Assembly (NCBI RefSeq): GCF_018555435.2
Contig: NZ_JAFEJT020000008.1
Span: forward strand, 18,999-82,998
Source: Bifidobacterium amazonense
GTDB lineage: Bacteria; Actinomycetota; Actinomycetes; Actinomycetales; Bifidobacteriaceae
Direction: 5' to 3'
Length of the DNA: 64,000 nucleotides
Shown here: positions 56,365-64,000 of the stretch, piece by piece
Layout of the letters: every line of letters begins with the position of its first letter
How positions within the stretch are numbered: the first letter of the stretch is position 1
The notes under the pieces: generated by a model
The model's input: only the letters and a program-made list of their open reading frames with translations
The model's database searches: none
What the model was told of the DNA's origin: nothing
Made by a program: the position numbers and the translations under genes

Positions 56365-57954
56365 TCAGTCGCCGAAGGAATCCGTGTCGACCAGAATGCC
56401 GGACGGGGCGGAGGCGGTGCCGTAGAGGCCCATGCGGCCCCGGTAGTAATGGGTCTCCTCCAGTTCGCCGTCGATGACCTGTTGGAAATGCCGCTCGTGG
56501 GTGAGCACGGCGGGGGATCCGAGATCGGTGGCGTTCTTGTAGGCTGCCTGATGGTATTTGAGCCAGTGCGTGATCTCCTTCGACTCGGATGCGCCCGTGA
56601 CCTCCTCGGAGGCATACCGTTTGCTCCACGACGAGACGCCATCGCCTGGAGCACAGGAGCCGTCCGCGCCGACACCGGCCGGGGAGGTCTGGACGGAACG
56701 CGTCGCGTGCCCCTGGATGGTCAGCCAGTTGTCGGTGCGCGGGTTCTGCGCGCCGTCGAGCGCGGCGACCAGTTCGTCGTCCATTTCGATGCTCGTCACC
56801 CACGTCTTCGACGGGATCGGATGGTTCGCGACCGGAGAGCCGGCCGTAACCACATGCTGGATGTCGTATTCGTCGGCCAGATCGGAGGCGATCGTCGCCG
56901 CGACGATGCCGCCCTGCGAGTGGCCGATCAACGCCACCGGCTCGTCCTCGCCGATGCCGGCCTGGCGCATCGCCTCGGCGACCATGCGCGCGCTGTCGGC
57001 CTGCATGCGCTGCTGCGGATCGTCGCTCATGAGCTCGATGTTCTGCATCCAGCCGAACGGCGAGTCCCATTCCCCGTCCGTGCCCGGGATCGTCACCAGC
57101 CATGCCGACGTGCCGTCGTCGCGACGGTAGCGTTGCACGGCGATCGTCGCATAGGACAGTCCGCTGCCCAGATCGATCTTGCCCAGTCGCTCCTCGGCCA
57201 GCCGGCGCAGGTTCTCCAACGATTCGGCGACCGACGTCGACGTGCCGACCACGGTGGCGTCCGTCTCGACCTCGACCACGGTCAGGCAGTCTCCCTGCAG
57301 CGTGTCCTTCAGCGGTTTGGTGACGTTGGTGAGCACGCCGGCGGAGACGTTCACCTCGTCGGTGCGCAACGGGGCCTGCCATGGCTGGATTCCGCTGACA
57401 TACATCGCCAGACCGCCCAGCAGCCCCTCCTGCGCCCATGCCGTTCCGGTCAGACCGTATACCGGGTTGAACTCGCCTTCGGACAACGATCCGACCGCCA
57501 TGCCGGTGGCCACCGCGCCGACCGTGCCGATCAGCGCCTGCTTCGGCATGGCCGCGCTCGTCATCTGCAGCGTTTCCGTGATCAGACGCCTGGTCCTCGA
57601 TTCGCACTCCTCGTACAGTGAATGCGCGCGTATCAGCAGCGACGCCATCTCGTCCAGTTCGCCGCCGATCGTCTCGCACGCGGCCGCATGGTCGGAACAT
57701 CGTTGGATGAGCGTGTCGTAAGGCAGCGAGGAGTGGCCGACCGCCGCTCCTGTGCCGGACGCGGCCGAGGGGCACCAGGTCAGGCTCGTCTGATGACGGG
57801 CCAGTTCCAGCGCGGCCTGTCCCCAGGCGGTCGAGGCGGCCCGCCAGTCGGCCGCCGCATCGTCCAGCAAACGCGCCAATGCGGCGTATTCCTCCCGGTC
57901 GGCCGTCGAATACCGGCCTCCGGATACGTATGACGTGACCTGCCAGCCCATCAT
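56365..57954 (-). CDS. Lipase-like alpha/beta hydrolase with helical N-terminal domain
   Basis: A 529-residue protein. Residues 10-130 are Ala-rich helices with spaced Trp, resembling the helical bundle of type-VII-secreted or polymorphic-toxin-like proteins. Residues 140-200 contain two hydrophobic Gly/Ala-rich stretches. The hydrolase domain has IPGTDGEW near 289-296 (oxyanion region) and nucleophile Ser346 in GHSQGG. An acid candidate is in EMDDE near 390-394, and a His candidate lies further on. No signal peptide is seen. Its ATG overlaps the stop of the small WXG-like gene. A secreted or membrane-linked lipase/esterase effector is inferred; the substrate is unknown. Confidence 0.78.
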   Translation of the reverse strand: MMGWQVTSYVSGGRYSTADREEYAALARLLDDAAADWRAASTAWGQAALELARHQTSLTWCPSAASGTGAAVGHSSLPYDTLIQRCSDHAAACETIGGELDEMASLLIRAHSLYEECESRTRRLITETLQMTSAAMPKQALIGTVGAVATGMAVGSLSEGEFNPVYGLTGTAWAQEGLLGGLAMYVSGIQPWQAPLRTDEVNVSAGVLTNVTKPLKDTLQGDCLTVVEVETDATVVGTSTSVAESLENLRRLAEERLGKIDLGSGLSYATIAVQRYRRDDGTSAWLVTIPGTDGEWDSPFGWMQNIELMSDDPQQRMQADSARMVAEAMRQAGIGEDEPVALIGHSQGGIVAATIASDLADEYDIQHVVTAGSPVANHPIPSKTWVTSIEMDDELVAALDGAQNPRTDNWLTIQGHATRSVQTSPAGVGADGSCAPGDGVSSWSKRYASEEVTGASESKEITHWLKYHQAAYKNATDLGSPAVLTHERHFQQVIDGELEETHYYRGRMGLYGTASAPSGILVDTDSFGD

Positions 57955-58250
57955 GCACCTGCCTGGGCGATGCGCAGCGTCGATTCGGCGTCGTCGACCA
58001 CGCGCCGCGCGTCGATGGCGCAGTCGTTGAGCCGCTGACGGAACAGCGACGCCGCGTTGCCCTCCCACGGCATCGAAGCGGCGCGCGAGGGCGATGAGGC
58101 CGTCGTGTCGGCCACGAGCTGCGTCTGGGAGACGCGCGTGCAGAGAAGATCCCGGCTGGCGGCGGCGGTGCCGCGGCAGGAACACGCGTGATCCGCGCCG
58201 AAGGCCGACGGTGTGCCGCCGAATGCGGAGGTCTGGTTGAAGATGCTCAT
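57951..58250 (-). CDS. WXG-like small protein
   Basis: A 99-residue protein with no signal peptide. The second half reads SMPWEGNAASLFRQRL, which fits the WxG turn between two helices of WXG100/ESX proteins, followed by a helix with heptad-like VVDDAESTLRIAQ. The first half is Ser/Thr/Ala-rich with a Cys pair (ACSCRG). It overlaps the hydrolase gene by ATGA, so the two are probably made together, perhaps as a secretion partner or chaperone pair. The start could be ATG 58250 or ATG 58277; neither has a good ribosome site. Confidence 0.62.
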   Translation of the reverse strand: MSIFNQTSAFGGTPSAFGADHACSCRGTAAASRDLLCTRVSQTQLVADTTASSPSRAASMPWEGNAASLFRQRLNDCAIDARRVVDDAESTLRIAQAGA

Positions 58251-58299
58251 GCGCCCATTGAACCGGGTGCTCCACATGCGTGTCCAGTCGGAACGGGGG

Positions 58300-58318
58300 C
58301 TGTGGTCGAATGGTCCGG
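58300..58318 (-). promoter_or_regulatory. 19-bp motif shared with the pkb2 upstream region
   Basis: Identical to 3655-3673 and in the same orientation relative to the genes, 50 bases upstream of the WXG-like start. A perfect DnaA-box-like TTATCCACA (plus strand) follows at 58320-58328. It may be part of the promoter of the WXG/hydrolase pair. Confidence 0.45.
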
Positions 58319-58330
58319 GTTATCCACACC

Positions 58331-58380
58331 CCGGCGTGTCGTCCACAGCATCGACGCCGCGATTGTGGACGACACGCCGG
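58331..58380 (-). terminator. Terminator of the MoxR/DUF58/vWA operon
   Basis: A perfect 17-bp stem (58331-58347 with 58364-58380) and 16-base loop, starting 6 bases beyond the last stop codon of the operon. No clear T-run. Confidence 0.75.
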
Positions 58381-58386
58381 AACCGC

Positions 58387-59109
58387 TCACCACGGCTTGT
58401 TCGTATTGCCCGTGTTGTTGGTGACCGTGGATTCCTTGGAGGTGCCGTTGCCCTTGTCGGAGGGCGTGGACTGCTCGTTGGCCTTGAGCAGGTCCTCCAC
58501 CTGCTTGCGCTGCTCGTCGGTCAGTCCGCCGTCCGACGAGTCGGACGACTGATCCCGGCCGTTCGACTCGGACGAATCGCCGGCGGAGTCATTACCGGCG
58601 TCGCCGCCCTGCTGTGCGGCGAGGTTCCGCTTCACCAGCTCGGTCAGCTGATCCGAGACCGCGGCATTGGCCGCGATCGCCTCGCGGATGTTCGGCAGCA
58701 GCACGGCTTCGGCCGACGCCGCCTCGTCGAATTGCGCGTCGGTCTGCTCCTGCAGCGTGCTGAGCTTGGACCAGTCCGGCGTATCCGCCTTGGCTGCGGC
58801 GATGTGCTCGGTCAGGCTCTGCGTGGCCTGGTCGAACGTCGTCGCGGCGTGCAGGTTCACCGCCGCGAGTATGGCCACGGCCAGCGCGAGCGCGGCCAGT
58901 ATGCCGAGCGCGACGCGCACCGGCAGTCCCGCCCTCGCCCGGCCGGCCGGTGGGGTCGGCGACGGGTCGGACCGTGATGCGACGGTTGGCGCGGCATCGC
59001 CGTACGTCGTGCTCGCGGCCGTCGCGTCGTCGGTCGTCGCGCCCTTTGTCCGCACGCCGCCGGCGTTGCGGCGCGTCCGTTCGGCGCGCCGACCATGCGT
59101 GGCACTCAT
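58387..59109 (-). CDS. Single-span membrane protein, last gene of MoxR operon
   Basis: A 240-residue protein of unrecognised family. A basic, Thr/Ala-rich cytoplasmic start of about 75 residues is followed by one membrane helix at about 78-98. Next comes a helical extracellular segment (105-170, spaced Gln/Glu/Asp), then a highly polar Ser/Asp/Asn/Gly-rich tail ending NTNKPW. AAGGAGG lies before the ATG, which overlaps the stop of the preceding vWA gene. It probably belongs to the envelope complex built by the operon, but no function can be assigned. Confidence 0.75.
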   Translation of the reverse strand: MSATHGRRAERTRRNAGGVRTKGATTDDATAASTTYGDAAPTVASRSDPSPTPPAGRARAGLPVRVALGILAALALAVAILAAVNLHAATTFDQATQSLTEHIAAAKADTPDWSKLSTLQEQTDAQFDEAASAEAVLLPNIREAIAANAAVSDQLTELVKRNLAAQQGGDAGNDSAGDSSESNGRDQSSDSSDGGLTDEQRKQVEDLLKANEQSTPSDKGNGTSKESTVTNNTGNTNKPW

Positions 59110-60155
59110 AGCAGCCTCCTTGACATGACGATCCATGCGCCCGTCTCCCACGTGAGCAGGACGAGCGCGAGCGCGGCCAGCGGCCAGACCACGGGAGTGG
59201 CGCGCGTGCGCCGTTTGACCGTGCTCGTCACCTGCCAGCGCGTCGATGCCTGTTTCGATGCGCCCTGCGTCATCGTGGTCGTCTGGTCCACGTGCAGATA
59301 GGTGCCGCTGATCTCATCGGCGATATCGGTCAGGTTCCTCTCGTCGAGCTTGGAAATGCCCGGTTTGCCGGTGTCCGGGTCGGTCACCCACGCCTCGTCC
59401 TGCGACTGCGACGATGACGACGAGGATGACGACGTCCCGTCGCGCACGACCGGTATCTTGCCGCCCGCCGTCGAACCGACGCCGACAGAGAACCCGTCGT
59501 CGAGGTATTTGCGCAGCGTCGAGAACGAGCGCCTCGGCTTGGTGCCGGTCTGCTCGCCGTCGCTGATCAGATAGAGGATGATCGCGTCGTCGGGATGCGC
59601 CTCGCGCACCGACTTGAGATCGAGCAGCAGCGTGTCGAGCGGCGCGTCGAGACTCGAGCCGGACGAGACCGACGTGGCCTCGACGGCCAGCGTGTCCGCC
59701 CAGTTGCCGATCGCCCGTTCGTCCGGAGTGAGCGGCACGTCGAGCGAACCGCTGGCGCCGAACCGCACACCCATGAAGCTCGCGTCCGGATACAGCGACG
59801 TGATGTCCTTGACGGCCTGCTTGGCCGCGTCGAGTCGGGTGACGGTTTGCGCGGAACCGTATTGCGCGTCCTGCACGGCCATCGATCCGGTCACGTCGAC
59901 GGCGATCACCACGTCGGTGGCGTTCACCGCGCGGCTGCTCGTGGTCGACACGACGCTCGGCGTCAGCGCCATCGCGGCGACCGTCAGGCACAGCAGCGCG
60001 CGGCGTACACACGCCGCCGCCGTCTCGTCGCTCGCACCGCGCCTGCGCGCATGCAGCACGATCACGGCCACGGCCAGCGCCGTCATCAGTACGGCGAGAC
60101 ACGCCCCGGCGGGCCAGCCGAGCGCGGGGGAAAGGGTGAAGCCATGCCATGTCAT
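59106..60155 (-). CDS. vWA-domain membrane protein (second)
   Basis: A 349-residue BatA/BatB-like protein. Two N-terminal helices (about 14-35 and 50-65), a von Willebrand A domain with the metal-site motif DVTGS at 87-91 and later VSSGSS and ISDGEQ, and a C-terminal helix near 325-345. A run of nine serines lies near residue 247, probably in a flexible loop. GGAGG precedes the ATG. Start and stop both overlap neighbours by ATGA. With the first vWA protein, the DUF58 protein and the MoxR ATPase it forms a Bat-like set thought to assist folding or assembly of envelope proteins. Confidence 0.86.
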   Translation of the reverse strand: MTWHGFTLSPALGWPAGACLAVLMTALAVAVIVLHARRRGASDETAAACVRRALLCLTVAAMALTPSVVSTTSSRAVNATDVVIAVDVTGSMAVQDAQYGSAQTVTRLDAAKQAVKDITSLYPDASFMGVRFGASGSLDVPLTPDERAIGNWADTLAVEATSVSSGSSLDAPLDTLLLDLKSVREAHPDDAIILYLISDGEQTGTKPRRSFSTLRKYLDDGFSVGVGSTAGGKIPVVRDGTSSSSSSSSQSQDEAWVTDPDTGKPGISKLDERNLTDIADEISGTYLHVDQTTTMTQGASKQASTRWQVTSTVKRRTRATPVVWPLAALALVLLTWETGAWIVMSRRLL

Positions 60156-61267
60156 CGGCGCAACCTCCATGCGACGGCCAGCCAGGCGGCCACGGCCACG
60201 GCCAGCGCGAGCGTCCACCATCCCGGCGCGTCCGTCACCGACGCCTTGGAGCTGCGCTCGCTGTGCGCCGTGCGCCGCTGGTCGATGCTGCGCACCAGCT
60301 CGTTGACGCTCGCGCCGTTCGACTGGGTGAGGAAGATGCCGTCGTGCGATTCGATCAGCTTTTTCATATCCGTGGTGGTCGACTCCGATTCGCTGGCCTT
60401 GGGACCGGAGAACAGGCCGTCGACGGTGATGCCCGCGCCGTGGACGAGGTCCAGCGCGGCGGACAGCGAATACGTGGGCTTGCCGGACACGACGTTGTCG
60501 GTGGCGAGCACGATCGACGCGGCGCGACGGCGTTCGCCCGAGGCCGAGTCGTCCGAACCGTTCGAACCGCCCGACCCGTACGCGAAGCCGGGCAGCATCG
60601 CCGCGCAGCTGACCACGCCGTCGCCGATCAGCGACGTCGCGTTCGTACGGTTCTGCGTGCCGTCCAGCCAGTCGGAGATCCGCTGGTACTGCCGGTCGCT
60701 CATCTTGTCGATGTCGGCCTGCGATTCGACGCCCTTGAGCGTCTCGGCCGCGCTTTTCAGCTCGCGCGCGACCAGGTCGTAGTCGTCGGTGAGCGGGAAG
60801 ACGGTGCGCGACGTGGAGTTGAAGATGCTCAGGCCGATGCGCTCCCCCTGGAAATTGGACACGAGGCTCAGATACGTTTCGAGCACCTCGCGGTCATAGG
60901 GCAGCGTGGAACCGGACACGTCAAGGCACAGCACGATGTCGCGGCTGCTCGACAGCTCCTCGCCGCGGTCGATCAGCGACGGGCGCGCCAGCAGCGCCAC
61001 GCACAGCGCCAGTGCGGCGGCCAGCAGCGCCGCCGTCAGACGTCCCAGCACACGCCACTGGTGGAACAGCCGGGATGCGTGTTCGGTGTTCAGATCGTCG
61101 TCCAGCGAGAACACCGGCAAAGCATCGCCGGAACCGCCTTGGCCCCGCATGCCTTTTCCGCCGCGTCCGCCGCGCCGGGGATCGCCCAGAACCGCGACGA
61201 GCAGGATGACGGCCATGACGCACAATGCGCCCGCCGCCGCGGCCCACGGCCACTGCCAGGAAAGCAT
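60152..61267 (-). CDS. vWA-domain membrane protein (first)
   Basis: A 371-residue protein. An N-terminal helix (8-28), a basic Gly-rich stretch, a second helix near 75-95, then a vWA domain with metal motif DVSGS at 116-120 and LIGDGV further on, and a C-terminal helix near 345-365. The ATG at 61267 shares one base with the preceding stop; a GTG at 61276 is an alternative. It is the larger of the two vWA partners. The metal sites of both look intact, so both may bind ligands. Confidence 0.86.
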   Translation of the reverse strand: MLSWQWPWAAAAGALCVMAVILLVAVLGDPRRGGRGGKGMRGQGGSGDALPVFSLDDDLNTEHASRLFHQWRVLGRLTAALLAAALALCVALLARPSLIDRGEELSSSRDIVLCLDVSGSTLPYDREVLETYLSLVSNFQGERIGLSIFNSTSRTVFPLTDDYDLVARELKSAAETLKGVESQADIDKMSDRQYQRISDWLDGTQNRTNATSLIGDGVVSCAAMLPGFAYGSGGSNGSDDSASGERRRAASIVLATDNVVSGKPTYSLSAALDLVHGAGITVDGLFSGPKASESESTTTDMKKLIESHDGIFLTQSNGASVNELVRSIDQRRTAHSERSSKASVTDAPGWWTLALAVAVAAWLAVAWRLRR

Positions 61268-61794
61268 CAACGCCACCTTTCCACGAGATTCGACACCCAG
61301 CCGGCCGCCTCGCGCACGCTGATCGAGGCGGCATGCCCGTTCAGCGCGGCGTCGGCGAACTCCGGCGGATACAGTGCGGCGACGGTCTGCCGCAACAGGT
61401 CCAGTCCCTGACGTTCGGCCGTGCCGCGGGGCAGCGAGGACAGATCCCGCAGGGTGCTCGCACTCATGTCGCGGCCCGTGGCGGCGCCGGCGAAGTCGCG
61501 GGCCGTTTCGGCCAGCTCGACGAACGCCCGTTCGCGGGACAGTTCGCCGGACTCATGCCGGGAGACGATGCCCTCGATGCGTGCGCGCCAGGCGGCCAGA
61601 TCGCCGCCGGTCGCATGATTGCCGCGTCTGGCCGTGTTCGCCGGTCTGCGTCGCGGGCGTGACAGGACGACCGCCAGCACGATCAGCACGATCGCCAGCG
61701 ACAGGCATCCGGCGATCGCCGCCAGCAGGGGCGCGGCCAGGCCGAGCTGCGGCACCGGGGTCAGATCGGCCACGCCGTCAGCCATCCCGATCAT
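61267..61794 (-). CDS. Small membrane protein between DUF58 and vWA genes
   Basis: A 175-residue protein with a short outside N-terminus, one membrane helix at about 20-45, an Arg-rich stop-transfer (RPRRRPANTARR), then a cytosolic helical domain (65-175). Position and layout match the DUF4129/BatC-like small subunit found in MoxR-DUF58-vWA operons, but the family cannot be named with certainty. GGGAGG precedes the ATG, which overlaps the DUF58 stop by ATGA. Confidence 0.75.
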   Translation of the reverse strand: MIGMADGVADLTPVPQLGLAAPLLAAIAGCLSLAIVLIVLAVVLSRPRRRPANTARRGNHATGGDLAAWRARIEGIVSRHESGELSRERAFVELAETARDFAGAATGRDMSASTLRDLSSLPRGTAERQGLDLLRQTVAALYPPEFADAALNGHAASISVREAAGWVSNLVERWR

Positions 61795-62753
61795 CGGGCA
61801 CCTCCCATATCCGGCCGCGTCATCGTCTGATGCGCGCGCAGCTGGTTGAACGCGGCGGACGTCGTAGCGAGGGAGACCAGCCGTACGAACTCGTCGAACA
61901 TCCGCTCGCTCGACGCGGCGCGGATCATGCGCGAACCGTACCGGGACAGTTCGCGCCGCAGCGCCTCCGCGTTGAACTCGCGGTGCACGCGCACCTGTTC
62001 GGCCGAGGTCTCGGAGCGCAGGAACGCGGGGACCCGACGCCGGTCCGCGCCGTCGATCACCGACGCTCCGACGGGGGCGGCGAACGGGTTGATCGTCGCC
62101 ACGTCGATGAACACCACCGGATGCGTGCGCGCGATCATGCCGACCGTGCCGACGTGATCGCGCTGCAGCGCATGCTCGTCGGTGGCGATCACGATCAGCG
62201 CGTCGCGGTCGCGGATGCGCCGTGCATAGGCGAGCAGCGCATCGATGTTGCGGTCATGGTTCCACTCACGTTCCATCGCGCGGTCGAGCGTGTGCTCGAA
62301 CTGGCTGAACCCGCCGTTGAACGGCACGCGGGTGATGCTCGCGGCATCGCCGAACACCAGCGAAATATCGTCGGAACGGCGCAGGGACAGCGCGGCGAAC
62401 ATGCGCAGCGCATTCGCGGCCACCTCGGCCGCGCTTTCGCCGCTTTCGCACGTGCCGGTCATCTGCCGGCCGGCGTCCATGAGCATCCATACGCGGCTGG
62501 TGACGCGTCGCTCGCGCTGCACGACCATCGGACGACCCTGGCGGGCGCTCGACTTCCAGTCGATCAGCCGCGCCTCGTCGCCGGGCTCGTACAGACGTAC
62601 GTCCATCACGTCGTCCCCGCCGCCTCGGCGGCCGGACGCATGCTCGCCCTCCAGCAGACCCAACGCGCGACGGACCGTGGGCAGGCTCAACGACGTGCCG
62701 AGGGACTCGATCCTTCTGCGGATCGGGTCATCGGAACGGCTGCGTTCGATCAT
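61791..62753 (-). CDS. DUF58 protein
   Basis: A 320-residue cytosolic protein of the DUF58 family, always found near MoxR ATPases. The family motif RLYEPGDEARLIDWKSSARQG is near 54-74. A degenerate vWA-like fold follows (MLMDAGRQM, IVIATDEHA). It has no N-terminal membrane helices, unlike many longer DUF58 proteins. Its ATG overlaps the MoxR stop by ATGA. It is likely the client or adaptor linking the MoxR ATPase to the vWA pair. Confidence 0.9.
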   Translation of the reverse strand: MIERSRSDDPIRRRIESLGTSLSLPTVRRALGLLEGEHASGRRGGGDDVMDVRLYEPGDEARLIDWKSSARQGRPMVVQRERRVTSRVWMLMDAGRQMTGTCESGESAAEVAANALRMFAALSLRRSDDISLVFGDAASITRVPFNGGFSQFEHTLDRAMEREWNHDRNIDALLAYARRIRDRDALIVIATDEHALQRDHVGTVGMIARTHPVVFIDVATINPFAAPVGASVIDGADRRRVPAFLRSETSAEQVRVHREFNAEALRRELSRYGSRMIRAASSERMFDEFVRLVSLATTSAAFNQLRAHQTMTRPDMGGAR

Positions 62754-63817
62754 GGGACGGGAACCGCCCTGACGATCGAATCGATCACCTGATCGGCGCC
62801 CACGCCGTCGGCCATCGCCTCGAACGTGAGCATGATGCGATGGCGCAGCACCTCGAACGCGAACGCCTTGACGTCCTCGGGAATCACGTAGTCGCGTCCC
62901 GACAGCAGCGCGTTCGCCTGCCCGATGCGCACCAGCGCGATCGAGGCGCGCGGGCTGGCGCCCAGCCGCACCAGCTGCGCAAGCCCCTTGACCGGATGCG
63001 TGCCGGCCCCGCGCGACGTGGCCGCGATATCCACCGCGTAGCGCATGATCGCCTCCGAAACGTGCACGCGACGCGCCGAGGCGCGCAGGAACTCCACGTC
63101 GCGGATCGAGATCACGTCGTCGGTGAGCGCCGTCGGATCGAGCGTGTCCGAACCGCGCGTGGTCAGCAACGCCAGCATGCGCGTCTCCTCGTCCGCGCTC
63201 GGATACGTCATCACCGCCTTCATCGTGAAGCGGTCCATCTGCGCCTCGGGCAGGTTGAACGTGCCCTCCTCCTCGATGGGGTTCTGCGTGGCGATCACCA
63301 TGAACGGCTTGGGCAGCGCGATGCGCTCGCCGCCGATCGTGGTCGCGCCCTCGGCCATCGCCTCGAGCATGGCCGACTGCGTCTTCGCGTTCGAACGGTT
63401 GATCTCGTCGAGCAGCACGAAGTTCGCGTGGATCGGACCGATCTGCGTGGTGAACTTCTGCGTGGCGAAGTTGAAGACCTGGGTGCCCACCAGGTCGGAC
63501 GGCATGAGGTCCGGCGTGCACTGGACGCGCTTGAACGTGCCCGACACGGAGGTGGCGAGCGTCTGCGCGGCCGTGGTCTTGGCCAGACCCGGCACCGATT
63601 CGATGAGGATGTGGCCGCCCGCCACCAGGGTGACGATCAGCGACTCGCGCAGGTTGTCCTGACCGACCAGCGTCTTGGCGAAGCGCGCGCGGATGCGGTC
63701 GGCCAGCTGCCGGGCTAGCGTCGCGTCGTCCGGGGCGAGGCCCTGCGCCGGGGACGGGGACGGCGCCTCGGGCGCCGGCTGCGGGGGAAGATTCGGTTGC
63801 ATGGGGAACAAAGGCAT
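62750..63817 (-). CDS. MoxR-family AAA ATPase
   Basis: A 355-residue chaperone-like ATPase, first gene of a six-gene operon on the minus strand. After a Pro-rich 25-residue leader come Walker A VPGLAKTT, the MoxR motif RVQCTPDLMPSDLVG, Walker B VLLDEINRS, sensor 1 ATQNPIEEEGTFNLPEAQMDRF and the lid. Possible starts are ATG 63817, GTG 63826 or ATG 63802; I prefer 63817. ung lies 77 bases upstream in the same direction. It should drive assembly or metal loading of the vWA proteins encoded downstream. Confidence 0.92.
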   Translation of the reverse strand: MPLFPMQPNLPPQPAPEAPSPSPAQGLAPDDATLARQLADRIRARFAKTLVGQDNLRESLIVTLVAGGHILIESVPGLAKTTAAQTLATSVSGTFKRVQCTPDLMPSDLVGTQVFNFATQKFTTQIGPIHANFVLLDEINRSNAKTQSAMLEAMAEGATTIGGERIALPKPFMVIATQNPIEEEGTFNLPEAQMDRFTMKAVMTYPSADEETRMLALLTTRGSDTLDPTALTDDVISIRDVEFLRASARRVHVSEAIMRYAVDIAATSRGAGTHPVKGLAQLVRLGASPRASIALVRIGQANALLSGRDYVIPEDVKAFAFEVLRHRIMLTFEAMADGVGADQVIDSIVRAVPVP

Positions 63818-63894
63818 GCGCCCCACTCTAACCGCACTTGCTGAGATTCCCGCTCGGCGAACGCCGTCGGTGGCCCCGTCCCCGGCCCGAACGC

Positions 63895-64000
63895 CTAGTC
63901 CAGCCGCCAGTCCACGGGCTCGGCCCCCATGGCGGTCAGGGCCGCGTTCGCCCGCGAGAACGGCTTCGAGCCGAAGAAGCCTCGCGAGGCGGACAGGGGG
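63895..64000 (-). CDS. ung: Uracil-DNA glycosylase, C-terminal fragment
   Basis: The last 34 residues and stop of a gene entering from the right edge. The sequence [18 protein letters not shown] followed by PVDWRLD matches the conserved end of family 1 Ung (HPSPLSAHRGFFG and PIDW in E. coli), which removes uracil from DNA. Only this part can be judged. Confidence 0.85.
   Translation of the reverse strand, partial: PLSASRGFFGSKPFSRANAALTAMGAEPVDWRLD

Noticed and set aside
58320..58328. Chromosomal origin suggested by a DnaA-box nonamer
   Set aside because: Only isolated nonamers are present here, at 3720-3728 and inside the GH127 gene at 4959-4967, with no dnaA, dnaN or AT-rich unwinding region.

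Overview
The window looks like a chromosomal segment of a high-GC Bifidobacterium. The signs are a Pkb2-type Ser/Thr kinase beside an Ig/fibronectin-type surface protein (the start of the genus-typical PFNA cluster), a GH127 beta-L-arabinofuranosidase, a Pup-ligase locus without 20S proteasome genes, an HU gene, and consistently GC-rich third codon positions. I do not assign a species. No rRNA, tRNA, CRISPR array, transposase or phage gene was recognised.

Layout. 1-3525 (minus): the fn3-type surface protein (cut by the left edge) and its kinase. 3973-6126 (plus): GH127 enzyme. 6284-14571: two very large helicase-nucleases resembling AdnA/AdnB. 14809-18727: dapB, dapA, rnj. 18808-25362: pepN, glmM, def and a DEDDh exonuclease. 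25504-30884: a complete five-gene peptide/nickel-type ABC importer operon carrying two hairpins that share one loop sequence. 30894-31933 (minus): a frameshifted D-2-hydroxyacid dehydrogenase. 32113-39846 (plus): rpoZ, metK (with a hairpin leader), cfa, an ATPase-dead priA, a HAD phosphatase and fmt. 39922-40638 (minus): serB. 40677-47506 (plus): a DedA protein, then arc, dop, an IMPase-like gene, pup and pafA. 47594-52161 (minus): hup, a YbhN-type membrane protein and purB. 52454-56345 (plus): response regulator, ABC ATPase, permease and histidine kinase, with large inverted repeats between genes. 56365-58250 (minus): a WXG-like small protein and a lipase-like hydrolase. 58387-63817 (minus): an operon of MoxR ATPase, DUF58, a membrane protein, two vWA proteins and one more membrane protein, all joined by overlapping stop/start codons. 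63895-64000: the end of ung.

How genes work together. dapB/dapA supply lysine and diaminopimelate. def and fmt handle N-terminal formyl-methionine. The importer operon has all the parts of an oligopeptide/dipeptide transporter. arc-dop-pup-pafA can attach, remove and unfold Pup-tagged proteins, but no proteolytic core is present here. The two-component/ABC set resembles antimicrobial-peptide sensing and export modules.

Most novel signals: paired hairpins with different perfect stems but a nearly identical 30-nt loop in the importer operon; a 35-bp perfect inverted repeat and an 11-bp-phased triple repeat upstream of the ABC exporter; an array of GTACGTT inverted repeats beside purB; a promoter-plus-terminator-like leader before metK; a 19-bp identical motif upstream of two minus-strand operons; and a metal-ligand-deficient IMPase homologue inside the Pup locus.
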